Source of the DNA: an uncultured Oscillospiraceae bacterium
GTDB lineage: Bacteria > Bacillota > Clostridia > Oscillospirales > Acutalibacteraceae
NCBI GenBank assembly: GCA_900539845.1
Contig: UQDP01000001.1
Span: 186,001-250,000, forward strand
DNA: 64,000 bases
Reading direction: 5' to 3'
In this document: positions 1-6,674 of the stretch, in pieces
Layout of the letters: every line of letters begins with the position of its first letter
Numbering within the stretch: the stretch's first letter is position 1
Notes under the pieces: model-generated
Seen by the model: only the letters and a program-made list of their open reading frames with translations
Told to the model about the DNA's origin: nothing
The model's database searches: none
Translations under genes and position numbers: made by a program

Positions 1-794
1 TTGTATAAATATTTCAGCTCGCTGTCAGGCGTGACTTCGCCGCGTTCCGAATCAAAATAATACGGTCTTGTACCGCGTCTGTTTATTAAGAGCCTTGCTG
101 TTTCAAGATATTTCTGCTTGCCGGTTACATCATAAAGCTTAAGCAGTCCTTCTTCGGCAAGGGGGTGCCCGCCGTAACCCGGCTTTCCGTTTTTACCGAG
201 GATTTCGCAAATCAGATCGGCAAAACGGCAGGCAGCGTTCAGCAGCTTATCCTTATGTGTTGCGGCAAAATATGCGCAAGCGGCTTGAGCAAGGTGCCCG
301 AAGCAGTAAAGCTCGTGAGCGTCGCGCAGATTGCTGAATCTTGCCGCAGGGTCATTGATGGTATAAAGTGAATCAATATAACCGTCCTCCTGTGAGGAAC
401 GGCATATCAGGTCCACAGCCGCGTCGATCTCTTTTTCAAGCATATGATTCGGATGCTGTTCAAGAGCGTAGGCGGCAGCCTCTATCCATTTGTAAAGATC
501 CGAATCCTGAAATACCCAGCCCAGAAAGGCATTTTTATCCGAATTTTCAGGTGTATAATGCCATTTGTCCGTGGGATAAATCGGTGTTTTTGCTCCGCTT
601 CTTCTGGTTTCTACCGCCTTAGCAGCTTTTCTGAAATTTTCAAGGCAGTAGCTCGGTTCGGCTCCGTCAATTCCGTCCTCAAGCGCTTTGCGCTGATAGG
701 GAAGCACTTCCTTTATAATAAGATTCTGCTTTTCTTTCCAGAAAGAATCGGTTATGATTATATTTTTGTTTTCAACGATATCGGCATATTCCAT
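1..794 (-). CDS. GH127 (DUF1680) beta-L-arabinofuranosidase, N-terminal part
   Basis: The frame stays open for 264 codons to the window edge, so only the N-terminal part is here; family members usually have 600-650 residues. The start ATG (792-794) has GGAG about eight bases upstream. Seen in the translation: FQDSDLYKWIEAAAY near residue 92, DGYIDSLY, HELYCFGHLAQA and GYGGHPLAEEGLLKLY near residue 210, followed by VTGKQKYLE and RRGTRPYYF. These are hallmark blocks of the alpha/alpha barrel of GH127 enzymes, which release L-arabinofuranose from plant glycans and are intracellular in gut bacteria. No signal peptide is visible. The catalytic Cys/Glu zinc site would lie beyond the window. A hairpin at 806-830 separates it from the broken gene upstream. 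The family call is firm; substrate is inferred from the family. Confidence 0.85.
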   Translation of the reverse strand, partial: MEYADIVENKNIIITDSFWKEKQNLIIKEVLPYQRKALEDGIDGAEPSYCLENFRKAAKAVETRRSGAKTPIYPTDKWHYTPENSDKNAFLGWVFQDSDLYKWIEAAAYALEQHPNHMLEKEIDAAVDLICRSSQEDGYIDSLYTINDPAARFSNLRDAHELYCFGHLAQAACAYFAATHKDKLLNAACRFADLICEILGKNGKPGYGGHPLAEEGLLKLYDVTGKQKYLETARLLINRRGTRPYYFDSERGEVTPDSELKYLY

Positions 795-805
795 ATTAAA
801 CTCCG

Positions 806-830
806 AAAGCCGCCTGAAACGGGCGGCTTT
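806..830 (-). terminator. GC-rich hairpin between the broken Cys-rich gene and the GH127 gene
   Basis: A perfect 9-base stem (AAAGCCGCC/GGCGGCTTT) with a 7-base loop lies six bases below the stop of the DUF6485-type gene. On the minus strand it is followed by the GH127 ribosome-binding site rather than a clean T-run, so termination may be partial. Confidence 0.5.
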
Positions 831-923
831 GATTTTTATTGCTTATTCTTTTTTTCATTTTGAACCAGTTCACAGAATGCTTCAAATCCGTCCGAGGTGC
901 GCTTGTCCGCATCCTCAAACAGA

Positions 924-1201
924 TTAAGCTGCCGGGAGTCGAACACAATATGGTTTTAAGCGGCGGATTTCCGCTCAGTCTGCGTTAAAAAGCCTCGGTA
1001 TACGATAGTATACCTGCGTTTTTTGCCTTGCCTGTACAAAAATCCGCTCGCTTAAAACTGCATTGCACTGAAAAGCAGGAAGCTTAAATGCAATTTTGCT
1101 TTTGAGACCGCCGATGTGCTGACGCACTTCAAGGGCGAAAAAGGGAAAATGCGTTAAGATACCGCTTTTCAGCATATCGATTTCGATTCCTGGCAGCTTA
1201 A
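924..1201. mobile_element. 278 bp MITE-like element with 20 bp terminal inverted repeats
   Basis: The ends are imperfect inverted repeats, TTAAGCTGCCGGGAGTCGAA (924-943) and the complement of 1182-1201, matching at 18 of 20 positions. The interior has no credible gene: the 66-codon minus-strand frame at 975-1175 has no ribosome-binding site and reads through the palindromes. The element interrupts a small gene whose two halves fit together when it is removed, so it is a real insertion. It lacks a transposase and would need one in trans. No clear target duplication longer than the terminal TTAA can be assigned. Confidence 0.7.
953..1058. repeat. 106 bp nested palindrome inside the MITE-like element
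   Basis: GTTTTAAGCG-GCGGATTT (953-970) is mirrored by AAATCCGCTCGCTTAAAAC (1040-1058) with one extra base, and a perfect inner dyad GGTATAC-GATA-GTATACC lies at 997-1014. Both share one centre, between 1005 and 1006, so this is a single long hairpin placed off-centre within the element. Confidence 0.7.
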
Positions 1202-1351
1202 AAGTAGCAGCTCGGCAATTCTCTTGTTCTTAAGTTTTTCTGTATGCACGGGGCGCACCCTTTATCATGGTTTGCGGGGTGCAGCGGGCATTTCAAATTG
1301 GTGCAGGTGCAGAATTTGCTTAAATTACTCATTTTTCTCCCTCGCTAAATC

Positions 1352-1654
1352 TCAGGCGGCAATATCAAATCCGCCGTCAAAATCAATTCCGCGCATTTCC
1401 TCAGCGCGCAGCGAAACCCTTTCCTCATGCCTTTCCTTGAGCCTTGCATTGCGAAGTTCCTTTTGCTTTTTTGCCTCTTTGCTCAGAAAAACAGCGCTGT
1501 ATATTATAGCGCAGAGCGCGCATTCCGCGGCGAGCAGGAGCCGCATTTGCGTTTGCGTAAGCTCTTCAAAAAGCCTGAACGGAATCGACATCGCCAGAAA
1601 ACCGACTGCTGTTGTAAGTACAAACATAACGGATGCTTTTATTGCTTTTTTCAT
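1352..1654 (-). CDS. Small membrane protein with charged C-terminal tail
   Basis: This 100-residue protein is not recognised as a named family. Two hydrophobic segments are visible, about residues 8-25 and 38-58, separated by a short polar loop (FRLFEELTQTQ), followed by a Lys/Arg/Glu-rich stretch (KEAKKQKELRNARLKERHEE) that is probably cytosolic and helical. The ending GIDFDGGFDIAA is acidic. An AAGGAG ribosome-binding site sits before the ATG. It runs on the same strand as, and 19 bases before, the broken Cys-rich gene, so the two likely formed one unit. The coding call rests on the good ribosome-binding site and the membrane pattern. Confidence 0.7.
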   Translation of the reverse strand: MKKAIKASVMFVLTTAVGFLAMSIPFRLFEELTQTQMRLLLAAECALCAIIYSAVFLSKEAKKQKELRNARLKERHEERVSLRAEEMRGIDFDGGFDIAA

Positions 1655-1773
1655 ATTGCATATCTCCTTTTCAAACGAATGTTTTTTACAATTCCCATTG
1701 TACTCGATATAGAAGCAAATGCAATATGCTGTTGCACAAGAGTCCTTAAAAACGGACCTTCAGAACAAAAGTT

Positions 1774-3039
1774 TTATTGTTCTATTGACTTTTTGATCGC
1801 TTTTGCCGCGTCCTCAAGCTTTTCCTGCGGTATTCCGCCGGGGCTGAGTACAAGCGTTATGTATCCGTTTTCGTATTTTTCAACAAACAGTTTGATACCG
1901 TTTTTCCCGAACACGGATGTATCACCGTGAAAAGGCACGGTCATGATGACCTGAAGCAGGTTTTCACTCGTTTCTATTTTAGCGCGCGGAAACTCTTTTT
2001 TCAATATGCTTTTAAATAATTTCGTCTTTGCGGTGTAAAAGCGTCTGGTCTTTCTTATCTGTGCCATCAGTCTGCCGTCTCTTATAAAGCTGCACAGCGC
2101 GATCTGTTCCGTCTTTCCTGCCGTTTGGCTGAATTTGTATTCATATTGTTTATATCTGCCGGCAAGCTCTTCGGTAAGCACCATAAAGCTGATTCTGATA
2201 GACGGAAGCAGCAGCCTGGAAAAAGAACCGATATAAACCACGTTGCTTCCGCCCGAAAGTGCGTAAAGAGAGGGAACAGGGCGGCTGTTGTACTGAAAAT
2301 CGCTTTCGTAATCGTCTTCTATAACAAGGCTGTTCCTTGCCGCGGAGTACTTTATCAGTTCAATCCTGCGTTTGTTGGGCATAACATCGCCCCAGCGTGT
2401 CATATGCGAAGGGGATACATATATGATATCGGCGTCTTTGTATCTGTATTTCACGTCAAAGCCGTAATCCTCAAACAAGCCTGCGCCCTGAACAAAGCTT
2501 GTGTCGGGGAAGGACACGGTTTGATTTTTGTCTATAAGCGAACACAGGATGTGCAGCAGACTTTGAACACCCGCGCCGATCACGATTCTGTCTGCCGAAG
2601 CGGCAACATTCCTTTTTTCAAGAATATATTCAGAGATTGCCCGGCGCAGTTCCGGTTCACCCTGTGTCTCGCTGTACGATAATAGCCGTTCGTCTTGCCG
2701 AAGCGCCGCTTTCATATGCCGTCTCCATATATCGAAGTCAAAACTCTCTCGGTCCGCCTGTGTTCCGCTGAAATTGTAAAGTATTTTCGGTGCGCTGCTG
2801 CTCTTTCTCTTTGAACGCGCACTCTTGCCGCTTTTATAAGAAACATAATATCCGCTTTGGGGTTCGCTTATTATATAGCCGTCTGCGGCAAGGGCAAAGT
2901 ATGCGTTCTGCACCGTTGTGCGGCTCACTGAAAAAAGTTCGCTTGCTTTGCGTACCGATGGCAGCTTTCCTCCGTAGCAAACCTGATCCGTTATGATTTC
3001 GTTTTTTATGTAATCGTAGATCTCAGTATATTTGCTCAT
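1774..3039 (-). CDS. pdxR: MocR/PdxR-type regulator (GntR HTH plus aminotransferase fold)
   Basis: The 421-residue protein has a GntR winged helix at about residues 1-70 (GGKLPSVRKASELFSVSRTTVQ), a linker rich in Ser/Lys, and a class I aminotransferase-like domain from about residue 100. Domain landmarks include the cofactor-ring motif EDDYESDFQY and the SPSHMTRWGDVMP block. The Schiff-base lysine normally found in the FSK(T)L motif is replaced: the reading is GSFSRLLLPSIRIS, with AGG at that codon. MocR proteins of this type activate or repress vitamin B6 genes on sensing PLP. It is divergent from pdxK, the usual arrangement, which supports the role. Whether it still binds PLP covalently is doubtful from the sequence. 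The gene symbol is by role and context. Confidence 0.85.
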   Translation of the reverse strand: MSKYTEIYDYIKNEIITDQVCYGGKLPSVRKASELFSVSRTTVQNAYFALAADGYIISEPQSGYYVSYKSGKSARSKRKSSSAPKILYNFSGTQADRESFDFDIWRRHMKAALRQDERLLSYSETQGEPELRRAISEYILEKRNVAASADRIVIGAGVQSLLHILCSLIDKNQTVSFPDTSFVQGAGLFEDYGFDVKYRYKDADIIYVSPSHMTRWGDVMPNKRRIELIKYSAARNSLVIEDDYESDFQYNSRPVPSLYALSGGSNVVYIGSFSRLLLPSIRISFMVLTEELAGRYKQYEYKFSQTAGKTEQIALCSFIRDGRLMAQIRKTRRFYTAKTKLFKSILKKEFPRAKIETSENLLQVIMTVPFHGDTSVFGKNGIKLFVEKYENGYITLVLSPGGIPQEKLEDAAKAIKKSIEQ

Positions 3040-3146
3040 AACTGTACCTTAAAAAAATAACAAAATTGCGTATATAAATAATATACAACATATTATATAA
3101 TAGTCTCAAACAAAAATCAACAGCGTAAAAACGGATGTGATCGGCT
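3040..3146. promoter_or_regulatory. Divergent pdxR/pdxK control region
   Basis: This AT-rich 107-base gap separates two diverging genes. A dyad GTATAT-AAATA-ATATAC lies at 3070-3086, and a TATAAT for the rightward gene at 3096-3101, with no good -35 partner. The dyad is a candidate site for the regulator; this is inference. The pdxK ribosome-binding site reads GGATGTGAT just before the ATG. Confidence 0.4.
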
Positions 3147-3917
3147 ATGAAAAAATGCGTGCTTGTGAATGATCTGTCCGGGTTCGGAAAATGCTCCCTT
3201 GCGGTTCAGCTTCCTGTGATCTGCGCACAGGGTATTGAGGCGCATCCCGTTCCCACTGCATTTCTTTCCAATCAGACCTCTTACGGCAGTTACTACTGCG
3301 CGGATATGACGCAGCATCTGAGGGCATATCTCGATCAGTGGGATGCACTTAAGGTGGATTTTGACGGGATCCTTACGGGATATTTTTCTTCCGCTGAGGC
3401 AGTCGGAATCGTTCGCGCGTATCTGAAAAACAGGCAGACTTTGATTGTTGTTGACCCCGTGATGGGAGATAACGGCAGACTTTACAGCGGCTTTGACGAT
3501 GAACTTTGCAGTGAGATCGGCAAGCTTGCTTCGGTTGCTGACGTCATTACACCGAACCTGACAGAGCTTTATTATCTTACAGGTGAGCGTAATGCGCAAA
3601 AGGCGGCGGAAATCATGCTGTCGCGCGGAGTCAGATATGTTGTGGTCACTGGAGTGGAAGAACAGGGAAAAATAGGATGCCGTGTTTTTTCGGAAAACGA
3701 AAGCAGGATCTTCCTTTCGGAAAAAACAGGCGGATACTTTTCAGGCACGGGCGATATCTTTTCCGCGGTCCTGACAGGAAAAGTGCTTAAAGGAAATTCC
3801 GTGTTTGATTCGGCGCGGTTTGCGGCTGAATTTCTTTCAAAAGTCATAAAAAACACATCTGCCTCAAATGCCGAAGACGGTGTTGATTTTGAAAACTATA
3901 TGGAGGAATTGATATGA
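3147..3917 (+). CDS. pdxK: Pyridoxal/pyridoxine kinase
   Basis: The 256-residue protein follows the ribokinase-fold pyridoxal kinase pattern: NDLSGFGKCSLA at the start, the substrate lid region TSYGSYY, VVDPVMGDNGRLY near residue 110, the ITPNLTELYYLTG block, and the C-terminal anion-hole motif FSGTGDIFSAVL near residue 196. It phosphorylates pyridoxal, pyridoxine or pyridoxamine with ATP in the cytosol as part of B6 salvage. It overlaps the next gene by four bases (ATGA), an ECF substrate-binding component, which points to uptake followed by phosphorylation trapping. It is divergent from the MocR-type regulator. A ThiD-like hydroxymethylpyrimidine kinase is the main alternative, but the regulator next door favours B6. 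Confidence 0.87.
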   Translation: MKKCVLVNDLSGFGKCSLAVQLPVICAQGIEAHPVPTAFLSNQTSYGSYYCADMTQHLRAYLDQWDALKVDFDGILTGYFSSAEAVGIVRAYLKNRQTLIVVDPVMGDNGRLYSGFDDELCSEIGKLASVADVITPNLTELYYLTGERNAQKAAEIMLSRGVRYVVVTGVEEQGKIGCRVFSENESRIFLSEKTGGYFSGTGDIFSAVLTGKVLKGNSVFDSARFAAEFLSKVIKNTSASNAEDGVDFENYMEELI

Positions 3918-4426
3918 AGAAAACAACGAAAAATATTTGCTTTTCGGCCATGTTTGCCGCAATGGTGTTCGCCCTTACAATGCTGCATGTTCCCATCGGA
4001 GCAGGCGGATACATACATGTCGGAGATGCCGTGATATATGTTGTGGCGCTTCTTATGGGAGGACCTTGGGCTTTCCTTTCCGCTGCGATAGGAGCGGCGG
4101 TAGCCGATCTCGTTTCCGGCGTAGCCGTATATGCAATACCTTCTATGATCATAAAAGTACTGATAGCCGTTCCGTTTGTTATGATATCTAAAAAGAGCGA
4201 AAAGCTTTTGAATGTAAAGTCCGCTCTGTTCACCGTTTTAAGCGGTGCGATCACGATATTGGGATATTTTGTTACCGATCTGATCGTTTACAGGGAGGGC
4301 GCGGTTGCGGATCTGCCGGCTAATGTGATTCAGGCAGTCGGAAGCGCAGTCGTATTTTTAATCCTTGCGTTTGCGCTTGACCGCGCGGATATAAAAACAC
4401 GTTTCAAAAAGGAGATCGAAAAATAA
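3914..4426 (+). CDS. ECF transporter S component, probably for vitamin B6 (PdxU-like)
   Basis: The 170-residue integral membrane protein has about five or six hydrophobic segments. It starts with KNICFSAMFAAMVFALT and carries the S-component motif GGYIHVGDAVIYVVALLMGG followed by GPWAF and AAIGAAVADLVSG. Such proteins bind a vitamin at the membrane and work with a shared EcfA1-EcfA2-EcfT module; that module is encoded at 27.7-30.2 kb in this window. It overlaps pdxK by four bases and touches the radical SAM gene by one, so all three are one operon. Substrate assignment to pyridoxine or pyridoxamine is inferred from pdxK; the S-component family itself is clear. Confidence 0.85.
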   Translation: MKKTTKNICFSAMFAAMVFALTMLHVPIGAGGYIHVGDAVIYVVALLMGGPWAFLSAAIGAAVADLVSGVAVYAIPSMIIKVLIAVPFVMISKKSEKLLNVKSALFTVLSGAITILGYFVTDLIVYREGAVADLPANVIQAVGSAVVFLILAFALDRADIKTRFKKEIEK

Positions 4427-5037
4427 TGGCTGATATTATTTATTCCTGGTATGGGAACACATATTTTAATCTTACAAATAAATGCCCCTGCAACTGTGCT
4501 TTCTGCATACGTAAAAAAACAGATGCTGTGGGTGATGCAAAACGTCTCTGGCACGATACCGAGCCTGCATTCGAAGATATAAAAAAAGCAATAGACTCTT
4601 ATGATTTCAGCGGCGTTAAGGAAGCTGTGTTCTGCGGTTACGGCGAGCCTACCAATGCATATGATAATCTTATCAGAACAGCTCAGTATATGAAAAAAAA
4701 GTATCCCGATATAAAGCTGCGCATCAATACGAACGGGCTTTCGGATCTGATAAACGAAAAACCGACTGCGGCTGAGATCTGCTCGGTAATCGATATTATT
4801 TCCGTTTCCCTTAACGACCCGACTTCCGAGAAATATGACAAGATCACAAAGAACATTTATCCCGGCAGGGCGTTCGACGCTATGCTTCAATTCACAAAAG
4901 ACTGCGTTGCCTGCGGTGCTGAGGTGTGGATGACGGTTGTGGATGTTATTCCGCCGGAGGATATAGAAAAATCGCGCAAGATATGTGAGGCGTGCGGCGC
5001 TAAGTTTCGCCTGCGTTCCTTTGACCGCGGAAGATGA
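4426..5037 (+). CDS. Radical SAM protein, TatD-associated type
   Basis: The 203-residue protein begins with a radical SAM cluster motif CPCNCAFC near residue 20 (CxxxCxxC with an extra Cys), then FCGYGEPTNAYDN (the GGE-like SAM-binding strand) and LRINTNGLSDL. The compact length and the NLTNKCPCNCAFCIRK start match the TIGR04038-type radical SAM proteins usually found beside tatD and linked distantly to QueE-like folds. The reaction is unknown. Here tatD is absent and the gene is the last of the pdxK-S component operon (one-base TAATG overlap) before a strong terminator at 5058-5091. The domain call is firm; any role in B6 metabolism is only suggested by position. Confidence 0.82.
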   Translation: MADIIYSWYGNTYFNLTNKCPCNCAFCIRKKTDAVGDAKRLWHDTEPAFEDIKKAIDSYDFSGVKEAVFCGYGEPTNAYDNLIRTAQYMKKKYPDIKLRINTNGLSDLINEKPTAAEICSVIDIISVSLNDPTSEKYDKITKNIYPGRAFDAMLQFTKDCVACGAEVWMTVVDVIPPEDIEKSRKICEACGAKFRLRSFDRGR

Positions 5038-5057
5038 TTTTGTATTGTAAGAATTTG

Positions 5058-5091
5058 ACGCTTTGCCGTTACTTGCGGCAAAGCGTTTTTT
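5058..5091 (+). terminator. Intrinsic terminator of the B6 operon
   Basis: A perfect 11-base stem, ACGCTTTGCCG and CGGCAAAGCGT, with a 7-base loop and a T-run. The following 160 bases to 5252 contain no gene. Confidence 0.9.
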
Positions 5092-5252
5092 GCTGCAAGC
5101 TGCGGCAACATATAATACCGATGACATATGCTGCTGTTTGTAAAAAAATATTCCTCACGGATTCGGCGATCGTAATAATTTAACAAATAGCGAGTCAAAA
5201 TATGTTGTAAATTTGACAAAAACCTTTATAATAGAATAGGAGGTGTATTGCT

Positions 5253-6629
5253 TTGATTCGCTTTTTTCAGATAACCGATCTGCACTATTATCCGGCAAGA
5301 GTGCTTGAGGCGGCAGGCAAAGAGTGGGAAAAACGTGCGCTTTACGATCAGCGGTGTGTTGCCGAAAGTGAGGCAATTGTGGACGCCGCACTTGAATACA
5401 TTGCCCGCAGGAATGAGATACAAACCGTTCTGATAACCGGCGATGTCGTTTGCGACGGAGAGCTGGCGGGTCATATATCGCTTGCCGCAAAGCTGAAAAA
5501 GCTTAAGGATGCAGGCAAAAGGGTATTCCTTATAACCGCTTCTCATGATATACGCCCCGACCCTAAGGGATACAGCGAGGAAAAGGGTGAATATGTTGTT
5601 GAAAGCGCAACAAAAGAACAACTCTTTGATATTTATTATGATTTCGGATTGCGTGATGCACTTAGTATACATAAGCCGACAAATTCCTATTGCGTGCAGC
5701 TTGAACAAGGATACCGCCTGTTAATGCTCAATGATGACCGTGACGGCTGGGGGGCGGACAGCTACGGCTTTTCGCAGGAACAGCTTGTATGGGCAAAAGA
5801 GCAGATGGACGCCGCGCACAAAGCCGGGGATGAGATGCTTGCCGTATGCCATCATCCGCTTCTTTCCCCTGTGAAGTTTTACCGTTTATTCAGTCCGCAT
5901 GAAATGATAGACGACTGCGATAAGGTTGCGGCATTCCTCGCCGATAACGGTGTGCGCCTGCTGTTTACAGGTCATACCCATATGCAGAATATAAATTACT
6001 TCGACAGTCCGAGCGGAAACAGATTGTATGAGATAAATACGGGCTGCCTGACTGCTTATCCCAGTCCGATACGTGAAATTACGCTGGATGGGAACACGCT
6101 CAGCGTGGAGACGCATCACCCCGACCATATAGATTACGATCTGCAGTGCAAGCCGTATATGGTATATCTTAAAGAGCATTTTGATTTTATGCTCAACGAT
6201 ATATTTTATTCTGCGGCGCATGATATTGAACGCTTCTGCGAGCTCGGTGAAAGCTTCAGCCTCAAAAAAGAACAGGCTCAGAAGCTGAAAATTCCTATCC
6301 ATCTTGCGGGAAAGCTGCTGGAAAGCCTAACCTTTAAAAAAGCGGGCAAACTGCTCGGCGTGCTCCATAAGATAGCGCCCAGAATGTATGACGTGCGCCT
6401 GTGCGATTTTCTGATAACACTTGTAAATAATGTTTACGGCGGTACAAGGAATTATGCTCCCGGCAGCGCCGAATACGATTCGTTTATGGCTGTTGCGGAC
6501 AGAGTTGCGAGACTTTTACCGTCCGAAAAGGCAAAAGGCAAATACGCCTGTGAGATTCGCCCTGTACTATCGGATATACTGTTTAACGCAAACGGTATAG
6601 ACAGCAATAACGCAGTTATAACATTGTGA
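5253..6629 (+). CDS. Calcineurin-like metallophosphoesterase
   Basis: The 458-residue protein carries the five metallophosphoesterase blocks: DLH at residues 9-11, GDVVCDGE near 68, ASHD in place of the usual GNHD near 98, VCHHPL near 198 and FTGHTHMQN near 240. These bind a two-metal centre that hydrolyses phosphoesters. There is no signal peptide, so it is probably cytosolic. The C-terminal 170 residues are helical and outside the usual core. The start is TTG with AGGAGG nine bases upstream. It precedes a GPH-family sugar transporter by 45 bases and is probably co-transcribed with it, so the substrate may be a phosphorylated sugar or glycerophosphodiester; that is inference. Confidence 0.85.
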   Translation: MIRFFQITDLHYYPARVLEAAGKEWEKRALYDQRCVAESEAIVDAALEYIARRNEIQTVLITGDVVCDGELAGHISLAAKLKKLKDAGKRVFLITASHDIRPDPKGYSEEKGEYVVESATKEQLFDIYYDFGLRDALSIHKPTNSYCVQLEQGYRLLMLNDDRDGWGADSYGFSQEQLVWAKEQMDAAHKAGDEMLAVCHHPLLSPVKFYRLFSPHEMIDDCDKVAAFLADNGVRLLFTGHTHMQNINYFDSPSGNRLYEINTGCLTAYPSPIREITLDGNTLSVETHHPDHIDYDLQCKPYMVYLKEHFDFMLNDIFYSAAHDIERFCELGESFSLKKEQAQKLKIPIHLAGKLLESLTFKKAGKLLGVLHKIAPRMYDVRLCDFLITLVNNVYGGTRNYAPGSAEYDSFMAVADRVARLLPSEKAKGKYACEIRPVLSDILFNANGIDSNNAVITL

Positions 6630-6674
6630 GCAGCCATGCTCACGTTATATGAATAAACACTGAGGGGGAAAATT

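Larger units (their letters stand above)
836..1332 (-). pseudogene. DUF6485-type small Cys-rich protein, split by an inserted element
   Basis: The first piece (1332 to 1198) reads MSNLSKFCTCTNL, then CPLHP, GCAPCIQKNL and ELPSCYF, and stops at a TAA made by the inserted element. The second piece resumes past the element and reads NLFEDADKRTSDG then FEAFCELVQN to a stop at 836-838. Removing bases 926-1200 joins them in frame as a 73-residue protein ending SCYF-NLFEDAD, the size and pattern of DUF6485-type proteins (six cysteines, function unknown). A GGGAG ribosome-binding site precedes the ATG. It sits 19 bases below the small membrane protein gene, so the two were probably co-transcribed. 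The interruption is read directly; the family name is from memory of the pattern and less certain. Confidence 0.72.

Noticed and set aside
924..943. tRNA remnant at the ends of the inserted element
   Set aside because: The likeness to a T arm is limited to about 12 bases and occurs at both ends as inverted repeats; no acceptor, D arm or anticodon arm is present.
975..1175. 66-codon frame inside the MITE-like element
   Set aside because: It runs through the palindromes, has no ribosome-binding site and no domain; such frames are common in repeats.
5227..5232. TATAAT close before the metallophosphoesterase gene
   Set aside because: It is only 21 bases from the start codon and would put the transcription start inside the ribosome-binding site. 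The TTGACA upstream is just eight bases away.
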